Shown here: piece after piece, positions 45,606 through 55,045 of the stretch | Layout of the letters: every line of letters starts with the position of its first letter | How positions within the stretch are numbered: the stretch's first letter is position 1 | Notes under the pieces: generated by a model | Seen by the model: only the letters and a program-made list of their open reading frames with translations | What the model was told of the DNA's origin: nothing | Database searches by the model: none | Assembly: GCF_040703125.1 (NCBI RefSeq) | Contig: NZ_CP160035.1 | Location: 1,178,001-1,242,000 of the forward strand | Origin: Flavobacterium ovatum | Lineage (GTDB): Bacteria; Bacteroidota; Bacteroidia; Flavobacteriales; Flavobacteriaceae | Reading direction: 5' to 3' | Length of the DNA stretch: 64,000 bases | Position numbers and translations under genes: made by a program

Positions 45606-46304
45606 TTATAGTTTAATACTATCAATAATTTGAGCTTTATTTTCTTCTGTAATTCTTCCGTTTTTGGTGATTTCTCCACCTTGGAGGAAATAATAGGAGT
45701 GTGATAAATCAAGTGCAAAGCCAACAAATTGTTCGACTAAAAGAACAGATACATTCAATTCTGAGGTGACTTTTTGAAGGATTCTTCCAATCTCTTGTAC
45801 TACGTTGGGTTGAATACCTTCTGCAGGTTCGTCTAGTAAAATCATTTTGGGTTCTATGACAAGCATTCTAGCGATGGCCAATTGTTGTTGTTGTCCACCA
45901 CTTAACATTCCGCCTTTTCGTTTACTAATTCCCTTTAGGTCGGGAAAGTAATCGTATCCGATTTCGAGTGCTTTTTTTAAGTTCATTTTTCGCACTTCGC
46001 ATCCCAATAAAAGATTTTCTTCAACAGTTAAGTACGGGAAAATCATTCTACCTTGTGGAACGTATCCAATGCCTAATTGAGATATGGCTTCCGAATCAAA
46101 ATTAGTAATATCTGTGCCGTCAAAAATAATTTCTCCAGACTTAGAGGGTAATAGTCCCATGATTCCTTTAAGAAGCGTGGTTTTTCCCGCTCCATTGCTT
46201 CCTATAATTGAGCAAATTTCGTTCTTGGGAATGGTTATATTGATGTCGTGAATGGCTGAGGTTTCTGAAGAATATCCAGCGGTCAAGTTTTTTATTTCAA
46301 ACAT
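45606..46304 (-). CDS. urtE: Urea ABC transporter ATP-binding protein UrtE
   Basis: A 232-residue LivF-type ATPase with Walker A GSNGAGKTT, signature LSGGQQQQLAIARML and Walker B MILLDEPAEGIQPN. The Met at 46304 begins MFEIKNLTAGY, the usual start of this family; an upstream ATG at 46352 adds sixteen residues that do not fit. Its family is that of branched-chain amino acid and urea importers; the divergent urease operon supports urea. It is the last gene of the urt operon. Confidence 0.9.
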   Translation of the reverse strand: MFEIKNLTAGYSSETSAIHDINITIPKNEICSIIGSNGAGKTTLLKGIMGLLPSKSGEIIFDGTDITNFDSEAISQLGIGYVPQGRMIFPYLTVEENLLLGCEVRKMNLKKALEIGYDYFPDLKGISKRKGGMLSGGQQQQLAIARMLVIEPKMILLDEPAEGIQPNVVQEIGRILQKVTSELNVSVLLVEQFVGFALDLSHSYYFLQGGEITKNGRITEENKAQIIDSIKL

Positions 46305-46360
46305 ATTTATTGAATTATGTGGATGTATTATAAGGAGAACATTCGAAAACAATTAGCTGT

Positions 46361-47131
46361 TTACTTTTGTCGTCCCAAATAAATTTCGATGACTTCTTGA
46401 TTGTTGACTATTTTGTCAAAAGTACCGTTGTCAATGATTCGTCCTTCGTGCATTACTAATACCGAAGTAGAAAAATTGCTAACGAACTTCATATCGTGTT
46501 CAACTACGAAAACAGTTCTTTCCTGTGCAATTTGAGTTAGAAGTTCACCAGTTTTATCTCTTTCGTTGGGAGACATTCCTGCGATAGGTTCATCTACCAA
46601 TAATAATTCAGGTTTGTTGATAATGGACATGGCTATTTCCAACCACTGCTTTTGACCGTGTGATAAGGAACCGCTAATGGCGTGTTTGACTTCTAGCAAG
46701 TTCAACTTTTCTAAAGTCTCGTCTATAATGTCGTGTTGTTCTTGGGTGATTTTTGAGCTAAAAAGGTACCACAGTGTGTTTTTTCCAGTAATTAAGGCCA
46801 ATTTCATATTTTCAAAAACGGTTTGTGTATTGAAAATAGTAGGGTTTTGAAATTTTCGGCTAATTCCTAAGTGAACAATGCTTTCTGGTTTCTTATTTTG
46901 TATTTCTATTTCAGATTTATAAACAATAGTTCCTTTTGAAGTTTTTACTCGTCCGCAAATGGCGTCCAATATGGTGGTTTTACCTGCTCCATTTGGACCA
47001 ATGATAAACTGAACTCCTTTGAAAGGAAAATCGATAGTAATGTTGTTTAGTGCTTTGTACCCATCAAAATCTACTTCAACATCTCTTAAACTAATGATGG
47101 GGTTTGGTATTATTTGATGAAATCTACTCAT
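46361..47131 (-). CDS. urtD: Urea ABC transporter ATP-binding protein UrtD
   Basis: A 256-residue LivG-type ATPase with Walker A GPNGAGKTT, signature LSHGQKQWLEIAM and Walker B LLLVDEPIAGM. The LSHGQKQWLEI form is characteristic of UrtD. The start at 47131 overlaps the urtC stop by eight bases; an upstream ATG at 47203 would lie deep inside urtC. It pairs with UrtE to power uptake. Confidence 0.92.
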   Translation of the reverse strand: MSRFHQIIPNPIISLRDVEVDFDGYKALNNITIDFPFKGVQFIIGPNGAGKTTILDAICGRVKTSKGTIVYKSEIEIQNKKPESIVHLGISRKFQNPTIFNTQTVFENMKLALITGKNTLWYLFSSKITQEQHDIIDETLEKLNLLEVKHAISGSLSHGQKQWLEIAMSIINKPELLLVDEPIAGMSPNERDKTGELLTQIAQERTVFVVEHDMKFVSNFSTSVLVMHEGRIIDNGTFDKIVNNQEVIEIYLGRQK

Positions 47132-48155
47132 TTTTAAGTTTGTTAAGGGTGTTGTTAAACCATTTTTTTTCCAATAATGTACCAACAATTCCTTTTGGAA
47201 CAATGATGGTTGCTGCTATGAATAAGAATCCATAAAAGTACCACCAGTATTCTGGCATAGATTCAGAAAAACTTGTTTTAGCATAATTGATTAATATCGC
47301 TCCTACAATAGGGCCCAAAAGTGTTGCTCTTCCTCCAATAGCGACCCAGATCACAAATTCGGTCGACATTAAAATACTCATAATCGAAGGAGAAATAATT
47401 CCAACAATTGGCACAAATAAGGCTCCAGCAATTCCGCAAATCGCAGCAGAAGTTGCTAATGTAATTATCTTGAACGAATCGGTTTTGTATCCTAGGAAAC
47501 GCAATCTTGTTTCGCGGTCTCTAATGGCTTGGATAATAGTTCCGCCGTGTGAGTTAAGCATGAATTTACTAACAAAGTAGATTCCGATCAATATCGCAAC
47601 AACTAATAAATAAAGTATTTTGATTAGCATTGGGTCGTGTAGTGTAAATCCGAATAAACCATCAAAACCAGTAATTCCATTTGATCCTCCGGTAAATCCC
47701 TGTGAACCTACAAAAAGAATAGACATAATAAGCGTTATTGCTTGACTTATAATTGTGAAATAAACTCCTTTTGTACCAGATTTGAAAAGCGGAATCCCGA
47801 CAAGCAATGCTAAGGCGACTGGTAGGATAACAATCATCACCAATGTGGATGGGAAATATTTAAAAGGAGCCCAAAACCAAGGTAAAACTTCAATTCCTGA
47901 CCATTCCATGAAATCGGGTAAAGGTTGCGATTGTAGTTTCATATACATCGCCATGGCGTAGCCACCAAGTGCAAAGTAAACTCCGTGACCAAGACTTAGA
48001 ATTCCTGTGTATCCCCATAATAAATTTACAGAAATAGCCACAATGGAGAAAACTAGAAATTTACTCAATAAGGAAAGTCTAAATTCAGACATTGTCAAGA
48101 GTGGTATCAGTATGAGTGATAGTATTATTAAGGTATATATTGTTTTTTGTTTCAT
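47124..48155 (-). CDS. urtC: Urea ABC transporter permease UrtC
   Basis: A 343-residue LivM-type permease with about ten hydrophobic segments. It contains NLLWGYTGILSLGHGVYFALGG and GFTGGSNGITGF, typical of UrtC, and the cytoplasmic coupling loop AIRDRETRLRFLGYKTDSFK. It forms the inner-membrane pore with UrtB. It lies 17 bases after urtB. Confidence 0.92.
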   Translation of the reverse strand: MKQKTIYTLIILSLILIPLLTMSEFRLSLLSKFLVFSIVAISVNLLWGYTGILSLGHGVYFALGGYAMAMYMKLQSQPLPDFMEWSGIEVLPWFWAPFKYFPSTLVMIVILPVALALLVGIPLFKSGTKGVYFTIISQAITLIMSILFVGSQGFTGGSNGITGFDGLFGFTLHDPMLIKILYLLVVAILIGIYFVSKFMLNSHGGTIIQAIRDRETRLRFLGYKTDSFKIITLATSAAICGIAGALFVPIVGIISPSIMSILMSTEFVIWVAIGGRATLLGPIVGAILINYAKTSFSESMPEYWWYFYGFLFIAATIIVPKGIVGTLLEKKWFNNTLNKLKNE

Positions 48156-48172
48156 TTTAGTAATTGAATAAA

Positions 48173-49063
48173 TTAATCAATAGTTCTATCTTTCATTGGA
48201 GATAATCCTTGTGGTTTGTATTGTAAAGTGACCAATACCATTACCAATATGATAACTTTCGCCATACTAGAGGTAGTGTAATATTCGATAAATGGATTAC
48301 ACATTCCGATTAATAAGGCACCTAGAATAGATCCTCGTAAGCCTCCAATTCCACCTAAAATTACTACCAAGAAGGTGTCAATTATGTAGTTTTGACCTGT
48401 TGATGGTCCAATTGATCCCAACATGGAGATGCAAATACCAGCGATTCCTGCAAGTCCACATCCAAAAGAAAAGGTAAATGAATCTGCTTTTTTTGTATTG
48501 ATACCAATACATGATGCCATAGAGCGATTTTGCATTACCGATTGTAGAATTCTTCCTTTAGGAGTTTTATACATGAAATAATAAACAAAAAGACAAATGG
48601 ATATAGAGATGAAAATAATTAATATTCGATTGTAGGGAAGGGTGATTGCATCGTTTATTTTCCATCCTTCGTTTAATATCTTTGGCATTGGTGCATCTAC
48701 GTTATTAGAACCAAAAATGTTTCGTGCTAATTGTTGTAGAATCAAACTCACACCCCAGGTTGCCAAAATACTGTCTAGGGGTCGAGCATATAATCGTTTA
48801 ATAATAAATTTTTCGACCAGAAAGCCAATTCCAAATGAGAGTACAAATGAAATGATAAAGGCAAAAAATAAAGATAACCAAGATCCTTCGCTTCCTAATG
48901 CAAGGCTTACAATGTAGCTGCTATAGCAACCAATCATGATGAATTCCCCATGGGCAAAATTAATTACACCCATCATTCCAAAAACAATACTTAGTCCTAT
49001 TGCGGTTAGTAGTAAAATGGAGCTAATACTTAGTCCGTTGAATATAAATGGTATAAAGTCCAT
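48173..49063 (-). CDS. urtB: Urea ABC transporter permease UrtB
   Basis: A 296-residue LivH-type permease. It has IVFGMMGVINFAHGEFIMIG near the N-terminus and the coupling loop SVMQNRSMASCIGINTKKAD. It matches the core of UrtB proteins; some proteobacterial UrtB have a long N-terminal extension, absent here. A hairpin (49083-49128) lies between it and the upstream barrel gene. Confidence 0.92.
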   Translation of the reverse strand: MDFIPFIFNGLSISSILLLTAIGLSIVFGMMGVINFAHGEFIMIGCYSSYIVSLALGSEGSWLSLFFAFIISFVLSFGIGFLVEKFIIKRLYARPLDSILATWGVSLILQQLARNIFGSNNVDAPMPKILNEGWKINDAITLPYNRILIIFISISICLFVYYFMYKTPKGRILQSVMQNRSMASCIGINTKKADSFTFSFGCGLAGIAGICISMLGSIGPSTGQNYIIDTFLVVILGGIGGLRGSILGALLIGMCNPFIEYYTTSSMAKVIILVMVLVTLQYKPQGLSPMKDRTID

Positions 49064-49082
49064 GTTTAAATGTTTTATTATA

Positions 49083-49128
49083 AAAGCCTACAGAATAATT
49101 GTTTTGAATTATTCTGTAGTAGGCTTTA
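49083..49128. terminator. Hairpin between barrel gene and urtB (possible attenuator)
   Basis: AAAGCCTACAGAATAATT and AATTATTCTGTAGTAGGCTTT are inverted with a three-base bulge around a GTTTTG loop. It lies after the barrel gene's stop on the - strand. Partial termination would lower expression of the permease and ATPase genes. Confidence 0.6.
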
Positions 49129-49138
49129 AAGATTGAAA

Positions 49139-49915
49139 TTAAAATAATGTTACTCCTAACAATCCTGTCATAGTATGGTTAAGCGGGCTAGCTACAACTC
49201 CTGCATTGGCTTTGATGCTGTAACTGTCTGTTATTTTAACGGGCTTACTTATGTTGATTCCAATTTCATTGATTCCAACGCTTTTTGAGTCAGCAACTGC
49301 TTTGTCTGTCCATTGCCAGAATGTTCCATCGTTGTCGCTATTCAAAGCAAAACCTGTAGAGATGTATGGAGTTACACTAACATCCTCGTTGATAGTAAAA
49401 TCATAAGATGCTTTTACATAAGAAGAGTATCTTTGTGATCCATCTGCATTTCTATCTCTACCTTCGATAATGGTTGAAGCAAATAAGCTTAAACTAGTAC
49501 TAGGAATTGTGTAGGCTACCGATAAGTCAAAGAAGTGTCTTGTCCCTGTTCCGTAATTGAAATAGTTAGATTGTGTGTGATTGCCGTAACCAGCATAGCT
49601 TGGTGAAGCAGCATAGTCACTATAGTTGTAGATATCCCAAAGCGCAATGCTTAATCCACCTTTGGTAGTGTAGGAAACGTATAAATCTACATCTTTCCAT
49701 TGTCCTGCTAATCCGTATCCGTTCCATGTTCCAACTTCCAGTCCTTTGTATTTAAAACTCGCTTGTGCAGCAATAATTGGGTCTGGTCCTACAGCATAAC
49801 CTCTCCAATACCATTGGTTGTGAAGGGATGCTGTTAAGTCAAATTTTCCTGAATCTTGTGCGAATATTAGGGTTGTCATTAGCCCTGTAAGTAGTGTGAA
49901 AATGATTTTTTTCAT
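49139..49915 (-). CDS. Outer-membrane protein embedded in urea-uptake operon
   Basis: A 258-residue protein with a signal peptide (ending TLIFAQ) and many amphipathic strands: WYWRGYAVGPDPIIAAQASF, YSSYVKASYDFTI, VTPYISTGFALN and a final TGLLGVTLF ending in Phe. It resembles a 10- to 12-stranded outer-membrane barrel. It lies between urtA and urtB, so its most natural role is outer-membrane passage of urea or a related amide. That is inference; I do not recognise a named family. Confidence 0.75.
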   Translation of the reverse strand: MKKIIFTLLTGLMTTLIFAQDSGKFDLTASLHNQWYWRGYAVGPDPIIAAQASFKYKGLEVGTWNGYGLAGQWKDVDLYVSYTTKGGLSIALWDIYNYSDYAASPSYAGYGNHTQSNYFNYGTGTRHFFDLSVAYTIPSTSLSLFASTIIEGRDRNADGSQRYSSYVKASYDFTINEDVSVTPYISTGFALNSDNDGTFWQWTDKAVADSKSVGINEIGINISKPVKITDSYSIKANAGVVASPLNHTMTGLLGVTLF

Positions 49916-49953
49916 AACCGGTTTCTTTAGTAGATTTTTTTTAAGATGTTTAA

Positions 49954-49997
49954 ATAGCCGATTAAAGAATAATTTTCGATAAAAGTTAATCGGCTGT
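49954..49997. terminator. Hairpin between urtA and barrel gene (possible attenuator)
   Basis: AGCCGATTAA (49956-49965) and TTAATCGGCT (49986-49995) form a perfect 10-bp stem, just downstream of urtA on the - strand. A T-rich tract follows in that direction. Confidence 0.6.
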
Positions 49998-50009
49998 ATT
50001 GGTGTGGAA

Positions 50010-51218
50010 TTATTTGATTACTCCTGGAGCAATCACTTTTTTATCAGTAGCGATACTTGGGAAAGGATCAGCTTTGATCATTCCTTCAGATTGATAAACG
50101 ATATCAAATTGACCTTTGCTATTTGCTTTTCCAATCATGAAATTTTTAATCGTATGGTTTGTAACAGGGTCAATAGATACTTTTCCTTCGGGAGCGTCAA
50201 AACTTATTCCTCCAATAGCTTTTTGTACTTCCATTGGTTCAAATGATTTTGCTTTTTCTACTGCTGCTGCCCATAAGTACACTCCAAAATAAGCTGCTTC
50301 AATTGGGTCATCAGTAACTTTGTCAGCTCCGTATTTCGCTTGGTATGCTTTGATGAATTTTTCGTTAGCTGCACCTGGCATACTCATAAAGTAGTTCCAA
50401 GCAGTTAGTTGTCCTTCCATAATGTCTAGTCCAATACCTTTCAATTCTACCTCAGCAATAGAGAATGACATACAAGTTACAGCTGGAGCAACAAGTCCAT
50501 TAGATTTCATTTGTTTGAAGAAACCAATATTACTATCACCATTAATAGTGTTTAATACTGCATCAGCACCAGAACTTTTTATTTTTTGAACTATTGAAGT
50601 AAAGTCTGTGTGTCCTAAAGGAGCATATTCTTCACCAACAATTTGAAATCCTGCTAATTCTAACTTAGCCTTGATAATTTTGTTTGCTGTTCTTGGGAAT
50701 ACATAATCAGATCCAACTAAGAAAAATTTCTTTTTTCCTTCCTTAATCATATAGTCAACTGCTGGAAGTATTTGTTGGTTGGGAGCTGCTCCAGTATAAA
50801 TTACATTTTTCGAAGCTTCCATTCCTTCATATTGTACTGGGTAAAACAATAAGTTGTTTTTTGATTCGAAAACCGGAAGTACTGCTTTTCTACTAGAAGA
50901 GGTCCAACATCCAAAAACTGCTTTTACTTCATCTTGATCTATTAATTTTGTCGCTTTTTCAGTAAAAGTTGGCCAGTCTGATGCACCATCTTCTGTTACA
51001 GCTTCAATTTGTTTTCCTAAAACCCCACCTGCTGCGTTTATTTCTTCAATTGCTAATAAGGTTGCGTTTTTACAATCTGTTTCCGAAATAGCCATTGTTC
51101 CAGATAAAGAGTGTAATACTCCAACTTTTACAGCGTCTGGGTTTGATGCTGCTCCTTCTTTGTTTTTACATGATGTTATCAGTACTAATGCTGCAAATCC
51201 TAAAATTAATTTTTTCAT
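50010..51218 (-). CDS. urtA: Urea ABC transporter substrate-binding lipoprotein UrtA
   Basis: A 402-residue periplasmic-binding lipoprotein (LITSC lipobox, Cys17). The body has KVGVLHSLSGTMAISE, ASDWPTFTEKATKLI, VFGCWTSSSRKAVLPVFE and NLLFYPVQYEGMEAS, which fit UrtA-type urea and short-chain amide binding proteins closely. It is the first gene of the transporter operon, divergent from urease. A -7 promoter element lies at 51250-51257 with a palindrome just upstream. Confidence 0.93.
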   Translation of the reverse strand: MKKLILGFAALVLITSCKNKEGAASNPDAVKVGVLHSLSGTMAISETDCKNATLLAIEEINAAGGVLGKQIEAVTEDGASDWPTFTEKATKLIDQDEVKAVFGCWTSSSRKAVLPVFESKNNLLFYPVQYEGMEASKNVIYTGAAPNQQILPAVDYMIKEGKKKFFLVGSDYVFPRTANKIIKAKLELAGFQIVGEEYAPLGHTDFTSIVQKIKSSGADAVLNTINGDSNIGFFKQMKSNGLVAPAVTCMSFSIAEVELKGIGLDIMEGQLTAWNYFMSMPGAANEKFIKAYQAKYGADKVTDDPIEAAYFGVYLWAAAVEKAKSFEPMEVQKAIGGISFDAPEGKVSIDPVTNHTIKNFMIGKANSKGQFDIVYQSEGMIKADPFPSIATDKKVIAPGVIK

Positions 51219-51249
51219 TTTGATCGGTATTAAATTGTTAATTATTCGT

Positions 51250-51257
51250 CAAAAGTA
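51250..51257 (-). promoter_or_regulatory. -7 promoter element (TACTTTTG on - strand) of urtA
   Basis: CAAAAGTA on the + strand reads TACTTTTG on the - strand, 32 bases upstream of the urtA start. The GC-flanked palindrome at 51274-51295 falls over the matching -33 region. Confidence 0.6.
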
Positions 51258-51273
51258 TGTATTTTTTTATGTC

Positions 51274-51295
51274 ACCCCCTAATTTTTGTGGGGGT
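51274..51295. promoter_or_regulatory. Candidate operator palindrome ACCCCC-N10-GGGGGT
   Basis: It is a perfect 6-bp inverted repeat with a ten-base TAATTTTTGT-like spacer, standing out against AT-rich surroundings in the urtA-ureA divergent region. A related half-site occurs at 51329-51345. Confidence 0.6.
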
Positions 51296-51328
51296 TGAAT
51301 GTCAGAATTATGATAATTGTAAAATACT

Positions 51329-51345
51329 ACCCCCTCATTTTGTGA
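51329..51345. promoter_or_regulatory. Second half-site related to the urea operator
   Basis: ACCCCCTCATTTTGTGA repeats the left part and spacer of the 51274 palindrome (ACCCCCTAATTTTTGTG) in direct orientation, 55 bases later, but lacks the GGGGGT arm. Confidence 0.5.
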
Positions 51346-51444
51346 TTTTATTTTTATTTATAGATTTTTTTAACAAATAGTTAGATTCGGTTTATTTTTT
51401 AAAAATGTTTAGTTATTCTTACTTATTTCAACTAATAATTACTT

Positions 51445-51452
51445 TATGTTTG
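51445..51452 (+). promoter_or_regulatory. -7 promoter element (TATGTTTG) of urease operon
   Basis: It matches TAnnTTTG and lies 20 bases before the ureA ATG. Confidence 0.5.
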
Positions 51453-51471
51453 TATAATAATACTATGAAAT

Positions 51472-51774
51472 ATGCACCTGAATCCGAAAGAAATCGAAAA
51501 ATTACTTCTCTATACTGCTGGAGAAGTTGCTCTTAAAAGAAAAAATAGAGGTTTGAAATTGAATTATCCCGAAGCTATAGCATTAATAAGTGCAGACTTA
51601 TTAGAAGCTGTTCGTGACGGAAAGACTGTCGCCGAGCTCATGCAGTACGGAACAACTATCCTAACTAGGGAAGATGTGATGGAAGGAATTCCAGAAATGA
51701 TACATGATATACAAATAGAAGCCACTTTTCCTGATGGAACCAAATTAGTAACCGTACATAATCCTATCAAATGA
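51472..51774 (+). CDS. ureA: Urease subunit gamma
   Basis: A 100-residue gamma subunit. The start [20 protein letters not shown] and the downstream [21 protein letters not shown] are the family signature. It forms the (UreABC)3 enzyme with UreB and UreC. Its stop overlaps the ureB start by four bases. Confidence 0.97.
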   Translation: MHLNPKEIEKLLLYTAGEVALKRKNRGLKLNYPEAIALISADLLEAVRDGKTVAELMQYGTTILTREDVMEGIPEMIHDIQIEATFPDGTKLVTVHNPIK

Positions 51775-52127
51775 TACCAGGTGAATACATACTTAGAACA
51801 GAACCAATAGAAATTAATGTCAACAAAAGAACTATTTCTATTGAAGTGATTAATAAAGGTGATCGTCCTGTGCAAATAGGTTCGCATTATCATTTTTTTG
51901 AAGTAAACAAACAAATGAGTTTTGATCGAATGCCAACCTTAGGAATGCGATTGAATATTGCAGCAGGAACGGCAGTGCGATTTGAACCAGGTGAAGAAAA
52001 AGAAGTAGAACTAGTAGAAATGAGTGGTGATAAAACCGTTTATGGTTTTAATAATTTAGTAGATACAACCATCACAGATGCTAATCGTGACAGTATTGAG
52101 CAAAAACTAAAAGAATTTCTAAAATAA
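51771..52127 (+). CDS. ureB: Urease subunit beta
   Basis: A 118-residue beta subunit: [19 protein letters not shown] at the start, [20 protein letters not shown] in the middle and [16 protein letters not shown] near the end. It is a structural subunit of urease, translationally coupled to ureA. ureC starts 15 bases later. Confidence 0.97.
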   Translation: MIPGEYILRTEPIEINVNKRTISIEVINKGDRPVQIGSHYHFFEVNKQMSFDRMPTLGMRLNIAAGTAVRFEPGEEKEVELVEMSGDKTVYGFNNLVDTTITDANRDSIEQKLKEFLK

Positions 52128-52142
52128 AGGATACTCAAGAGC

Positions 52143-53858
52143 ATGGAAATTAATAGAATAAAATATGCCAACATGTTTGGCCCAACAGTTGGAGATAAAG
52201 TAAGATTGGCCGATACTGAATTGTTTATCGAAATCGAAAAGGATTTTGCTGTTTATGGCGAAGAATCCAAATTTGGTGGAGGAAAAACTATTCGTGACGG
52301 TATGGCACAATCTGCACGCGCAATGCGTCATGAAGGGGTATTGGATTTTGTAATCACCAATTGTATCGTTATCGATCATTGGGGAATTGTAAAAGGAGAT
52401 ATCGGAATCAAAGACGGGAAAATTGTAGGTGTAGGTAGAGCTGGAAACCCAGACACTATGGATGAAATTTCCGATAACATGATTATTGGTGCTTCTACCG
52501 AAGTGCATTCGGGAGCCGGAATGATTGTTACCGCGGGAGGAATTGATACGCATATTCATTTTATCTGTCCACAGCAAATCGATCACGCTTTATATAGTGG
52601 TGTCACGACCATGATTGGTGGTGGTACTGGTCCTGCTGACGGAACCAACGCTACAACGGTAACTCCTGGAGCTTGGAATATTCAAAAAATGCTTGAAAGT
52701 GCCGAAGCTTTTCCAATGAATTTAGGTTTTTTTGGAAAAGGGAATTGTTCCACAACGGCTCCTTTGGTAGAACAAATCGAAGCAGGAGCTTTGGGATTAA
52801 AAATCCACGAAGATTGGGGAGCAACACCTGCAACGATTGATGCTTCGTTGAAAATTGCTGACGAATATGATATTCAAGTCGCAATACATACGGATACACT
52901 TAATGAAAGCGGATTTCTAGAAGATACAATCAATGCCATCGACGGAAGAGTAATTCATACTTTCCATACCGAAGGTGCTGGTGGAGGTCATGCGCCCGAT
53001 ATTATAAAATCGGCCATGTACCCAAATGTTTTGCCTTCGAGCACCAACCCAACAAGACCTTATACTATTAATACTATTGATGAGCATTTGGATATGCTTA
53101 TGGTGTGTCATCACTTGGACAAATCGGTGCCTGAAGATGTGGCTTTTGCCGATTCTAGAATTCGGCCAGAAACCATTGCTGCCGAAGATATTTTGCACGA
53201 TATGGGAGTCTTTAGTATGATGAGTAGTGATTCTCAAGCTATGGGTAGAGTAAGTGAAGTAATCATCAGGACTTGGCAAACAGCTCATAAAAATAAAATT
53301 CAACGTGGATTTCTGGAGGAAGACGAAGCTAATCAAAACGATAACTTTAGAGTGAAACGTTATATCGCTAAATATACCATCAACCCTGCAATTTCACACG
53401 GAATTTCAAAACATGTAGGTTCTATCGAAGCTGGAAAACTGGCTGATTTAGTGATTTGGAAACCCGCTATGTTTGGGGTGAAACCAGAATTAATCATCAA
53501 AGGCGGAATGATCATCGCAGGAAGAATGGGAGATCCAAATGCTTCTATTCCAACTCCGCAACCCGTAATTTATCGCCCGATGTTCGGAGCTTATGGAAAA
53601 GCGTTGCACAAAACCTGTGTGACTTTTGTTTCGAAAATTTCGATCGAAAATAAAACTATTGAAAAGTACCAATTAAACAAAATGATTTTGCCTGTTGAAA
53701 ACTGCAGAAATATTGGTAAAAAAGATTTAATACACAACGACAAAACGCCAAATATCGAAGTCAATCCTGAGAATTACAAAGTAAGTGTAGATGGAGTACA
53801 TATTACTTGTGAACCTTTGTCAGAACTTCCTATGGCACAACGTTATTTTTTATTTTAG
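52143..53858 (+). CDS. ureC: Urease catalytic subunit alpha
   Basis: A 571-residue nickel amidohydrolase that splits urea into ammonia and carbamate. All expected active-site residues are visible: His137 and His139 (DTHIHF), carbamylated Lys220 ([10 protein letters not shown]), His222, His249, His275 and Asp363 as nickel or substrate ligands, plus the flap Cys322-His323-His324 and Arg339. The length is standard. The stop abuts the ureE start, so translation is probably coupled. Confidence 0.98.
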   Translation: MEINRIKYANMFGPTVGDKVRLADTELFIEIEKDFAVYGEESKFGGGKTIRDGMAQSARAMRHEGVLDFVITNCIVIDHWGIVKGDIGIKDGKIVGVGRAGNPDTMDEISDNMIIGASTEVHSGAGMIVTAGGIDTHIHFICPQQIDHALYSGVTTMIGGGTGPADGTNATTVTPGAWNIQKMLESAEAFPMNLGFFGKGNCSTTAPLVEQIEAGALGLKIHEDWGATPATIDASLKIADEYDIQVAIHTDTLNESGFLEDTINAIDGRVIHTFHTEGAGGGHAPDIIKSAMYPNVLPSSTNPTRPYTINTIDEHLDMLMVCHHLDKSVPEDVAFADSRIRPETIAAEDILHDMGVFSMMSSDSQAMGRVSEVIIRTWQTAHKNKIQRGFLEEDEANQNDNFRVKRYIAKYTINPAISHGISKHVGSIEAGKLADLVIWKPAMFGVKPELIIKGGMIIAGRMGDPNASIPTPQPVIYRPMFGAYGKALHKTCVTFVSKISIENKTIEKYQLNKMILPVENCRNIGKKDLIHNDKTPNIEVNPENYKVSVDGVHITCEPLSELPMAQRYFLF

Positions 53859-54350
53859 ATGATTATTACAGAAAAAATTAAACCAGAAGATACTTGTCCC
53901 AAAGAGAGAATTTCTGTTGCGGTAGATATTGAATGGTTCGAATCGAATAAAAGAATCCAGCACAAACGCGCCAGAGATAGTAAGGAGTTTCGACTAAAGT
54001 TTCTAAATGAAAATCCGAATTTAAAGCACGGAGATATTCTATTTCAAGATGAAAACCATAATTATACAATTAATATCCTTCCTTGTGATTGCTTGGTAAT
54101 TGTGCCTAAAAACAATTTTGAAACCGCATCTATTTGTTATGAAATTGGTAACAAACATTTGCCTTTGTTTTATGACAATGATGCGCTTTTGGTTCCTTTT
54201 GAAAAACCATTGTTCCGACAATTACTAGCCATGGGATTCGAAATTCGTCAAGAAGAAAGAGCCTTGCTGACTCCGCTCAAAACCTCTGTCGCTCCTCATG
54301 TAGAAAGTGATAGTTTGTTTTCTAAAATTATGAATCTAACTCAAAAATAA
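53859..54350 (+). CDS. ureE: Urease accessory protein UreE (nickel metallochaperone)
   Basis: A 163-residue nickel chaperone. It has the N-terminal peptide-binding part (DSKEFRLKFLNENPNLKHGD) and the metal domain with the conserved nickel His in GNKHLPLFYD. The His-rich C-terminal tail found in some UreE, such as that of Klebsiella, is absent; the protein ends FSKIMNLTQK. It delivers nickel to UreC with UreDFG. The last base is shared with the ureF start. Confidence 0.93.
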   Translation: MIITEKIKPEDTCPKERISVAVDIEWFESNKRIQHKRARDSKEFRLKFLNENPNLKHGDILFQDENHNYTINILPCDCLVIVPKNNFETASICYEIGNKHLPLFYDNDALLVPFEKPLFRQLLAMGFEIRQEERALLTPLKTSVAPHVESDSLFSKIMNLTQK

Positions 54351-55036
54351 TGACCAATTCATTATTGAATTTACTGCACCTTTCAGATCCTACTTTGCCT
54401 ATTGGAGGTTTTTCACATTCGTATGGGTTAGAGACTTATACTCAAAAAGAGATTGTAAAATCAACGGATGAGGTAGAGATGTTCCTAAACGAAATGCTAC
54501 ATCATAGTGTGTTGTACAACGAAGCTTCGTTTATCAGTTTGGTTTATGATGCCTGCGAAAACGGTGGTTGGCAACAAATAATCGAAATGGATGCGCTGTG
54601 CAATGCTTCCAAATTACCAAAAGAAATAAGAACGGCCAGCCAAAAATTGGGGGTTCGTTTGCAAAAAATATTCAACCCTTTAATTCAAACCGATTTTACC
54701 CAAAAGGTTGCTTTAGCCATAAAAAACAAAGAGCTTCATGGTCATTACTGTATTTTGTATGCCATCTATGCTTTCGAACTAAAAATTGAAAAGAAAGAAG
54801 CACTCGAAGGTTTTTTCTATAATGTTACCATCGGATACATTACCAATGCAGTTAAACTGATTCCGCTAAGTCAAGATTCTGGACAATTGCTATTGTTTAA
54901 ATTGTTGCCTAGTTTGGCAAAATTGGCACAAAAAGCAATGCAGCCCGATATGGATTTATTGGGTTGCAGTTCGGCGGCTTTTGACATTAGAGCGATGGAA
55001 CACGAAAATTTATATTCTAGATTATACATGTCTTAA
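54350..55036 (+). CDS. ureF: Urease accessory protein UreF
   Basis: A 228-residue all-helical urease maturation factor. The start LLHLSDPTLPIGGFSHSYGL is the UreF signature, and GYITNAVKLIPLSQ matches its conserved C-terminal part. It forms the UreDFG activation complex. One-base overlap with ureE. Confidence 0.95.
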   Translation: MTNSLLNLLHLSDPTLPIGGFSHSYGLETYTQKEIVKSTDEVEMFLNEMLHHSVLYNEASFISLVYDACENGGWQQIIEMDALCNASKLPKEIRTASQKLGVRLQKIFNPLIQTDFTQKVALAIKNKELHGHYCILYAIYAFELKIEKKEALEGFFYNVTIGYITNAVKLIPLSQDSGQLLLFKLLPSLAKLAQKAMQPDMDLLGCSSAAFDIRAMEHENLYSRLYMS

Positions 55037-55045
55037 ATTAAAAAA

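Noticed and set aside
46305..46352. Upstream ATG extension for urtE
   Set aside because: The added sixteen residues do not fit the family; the start MFEIKNLTAGY is typical.
53026..53220. Short frames on both strands within ureC
   Set aside because: They are shadows of a long, fully conserved urease gene.
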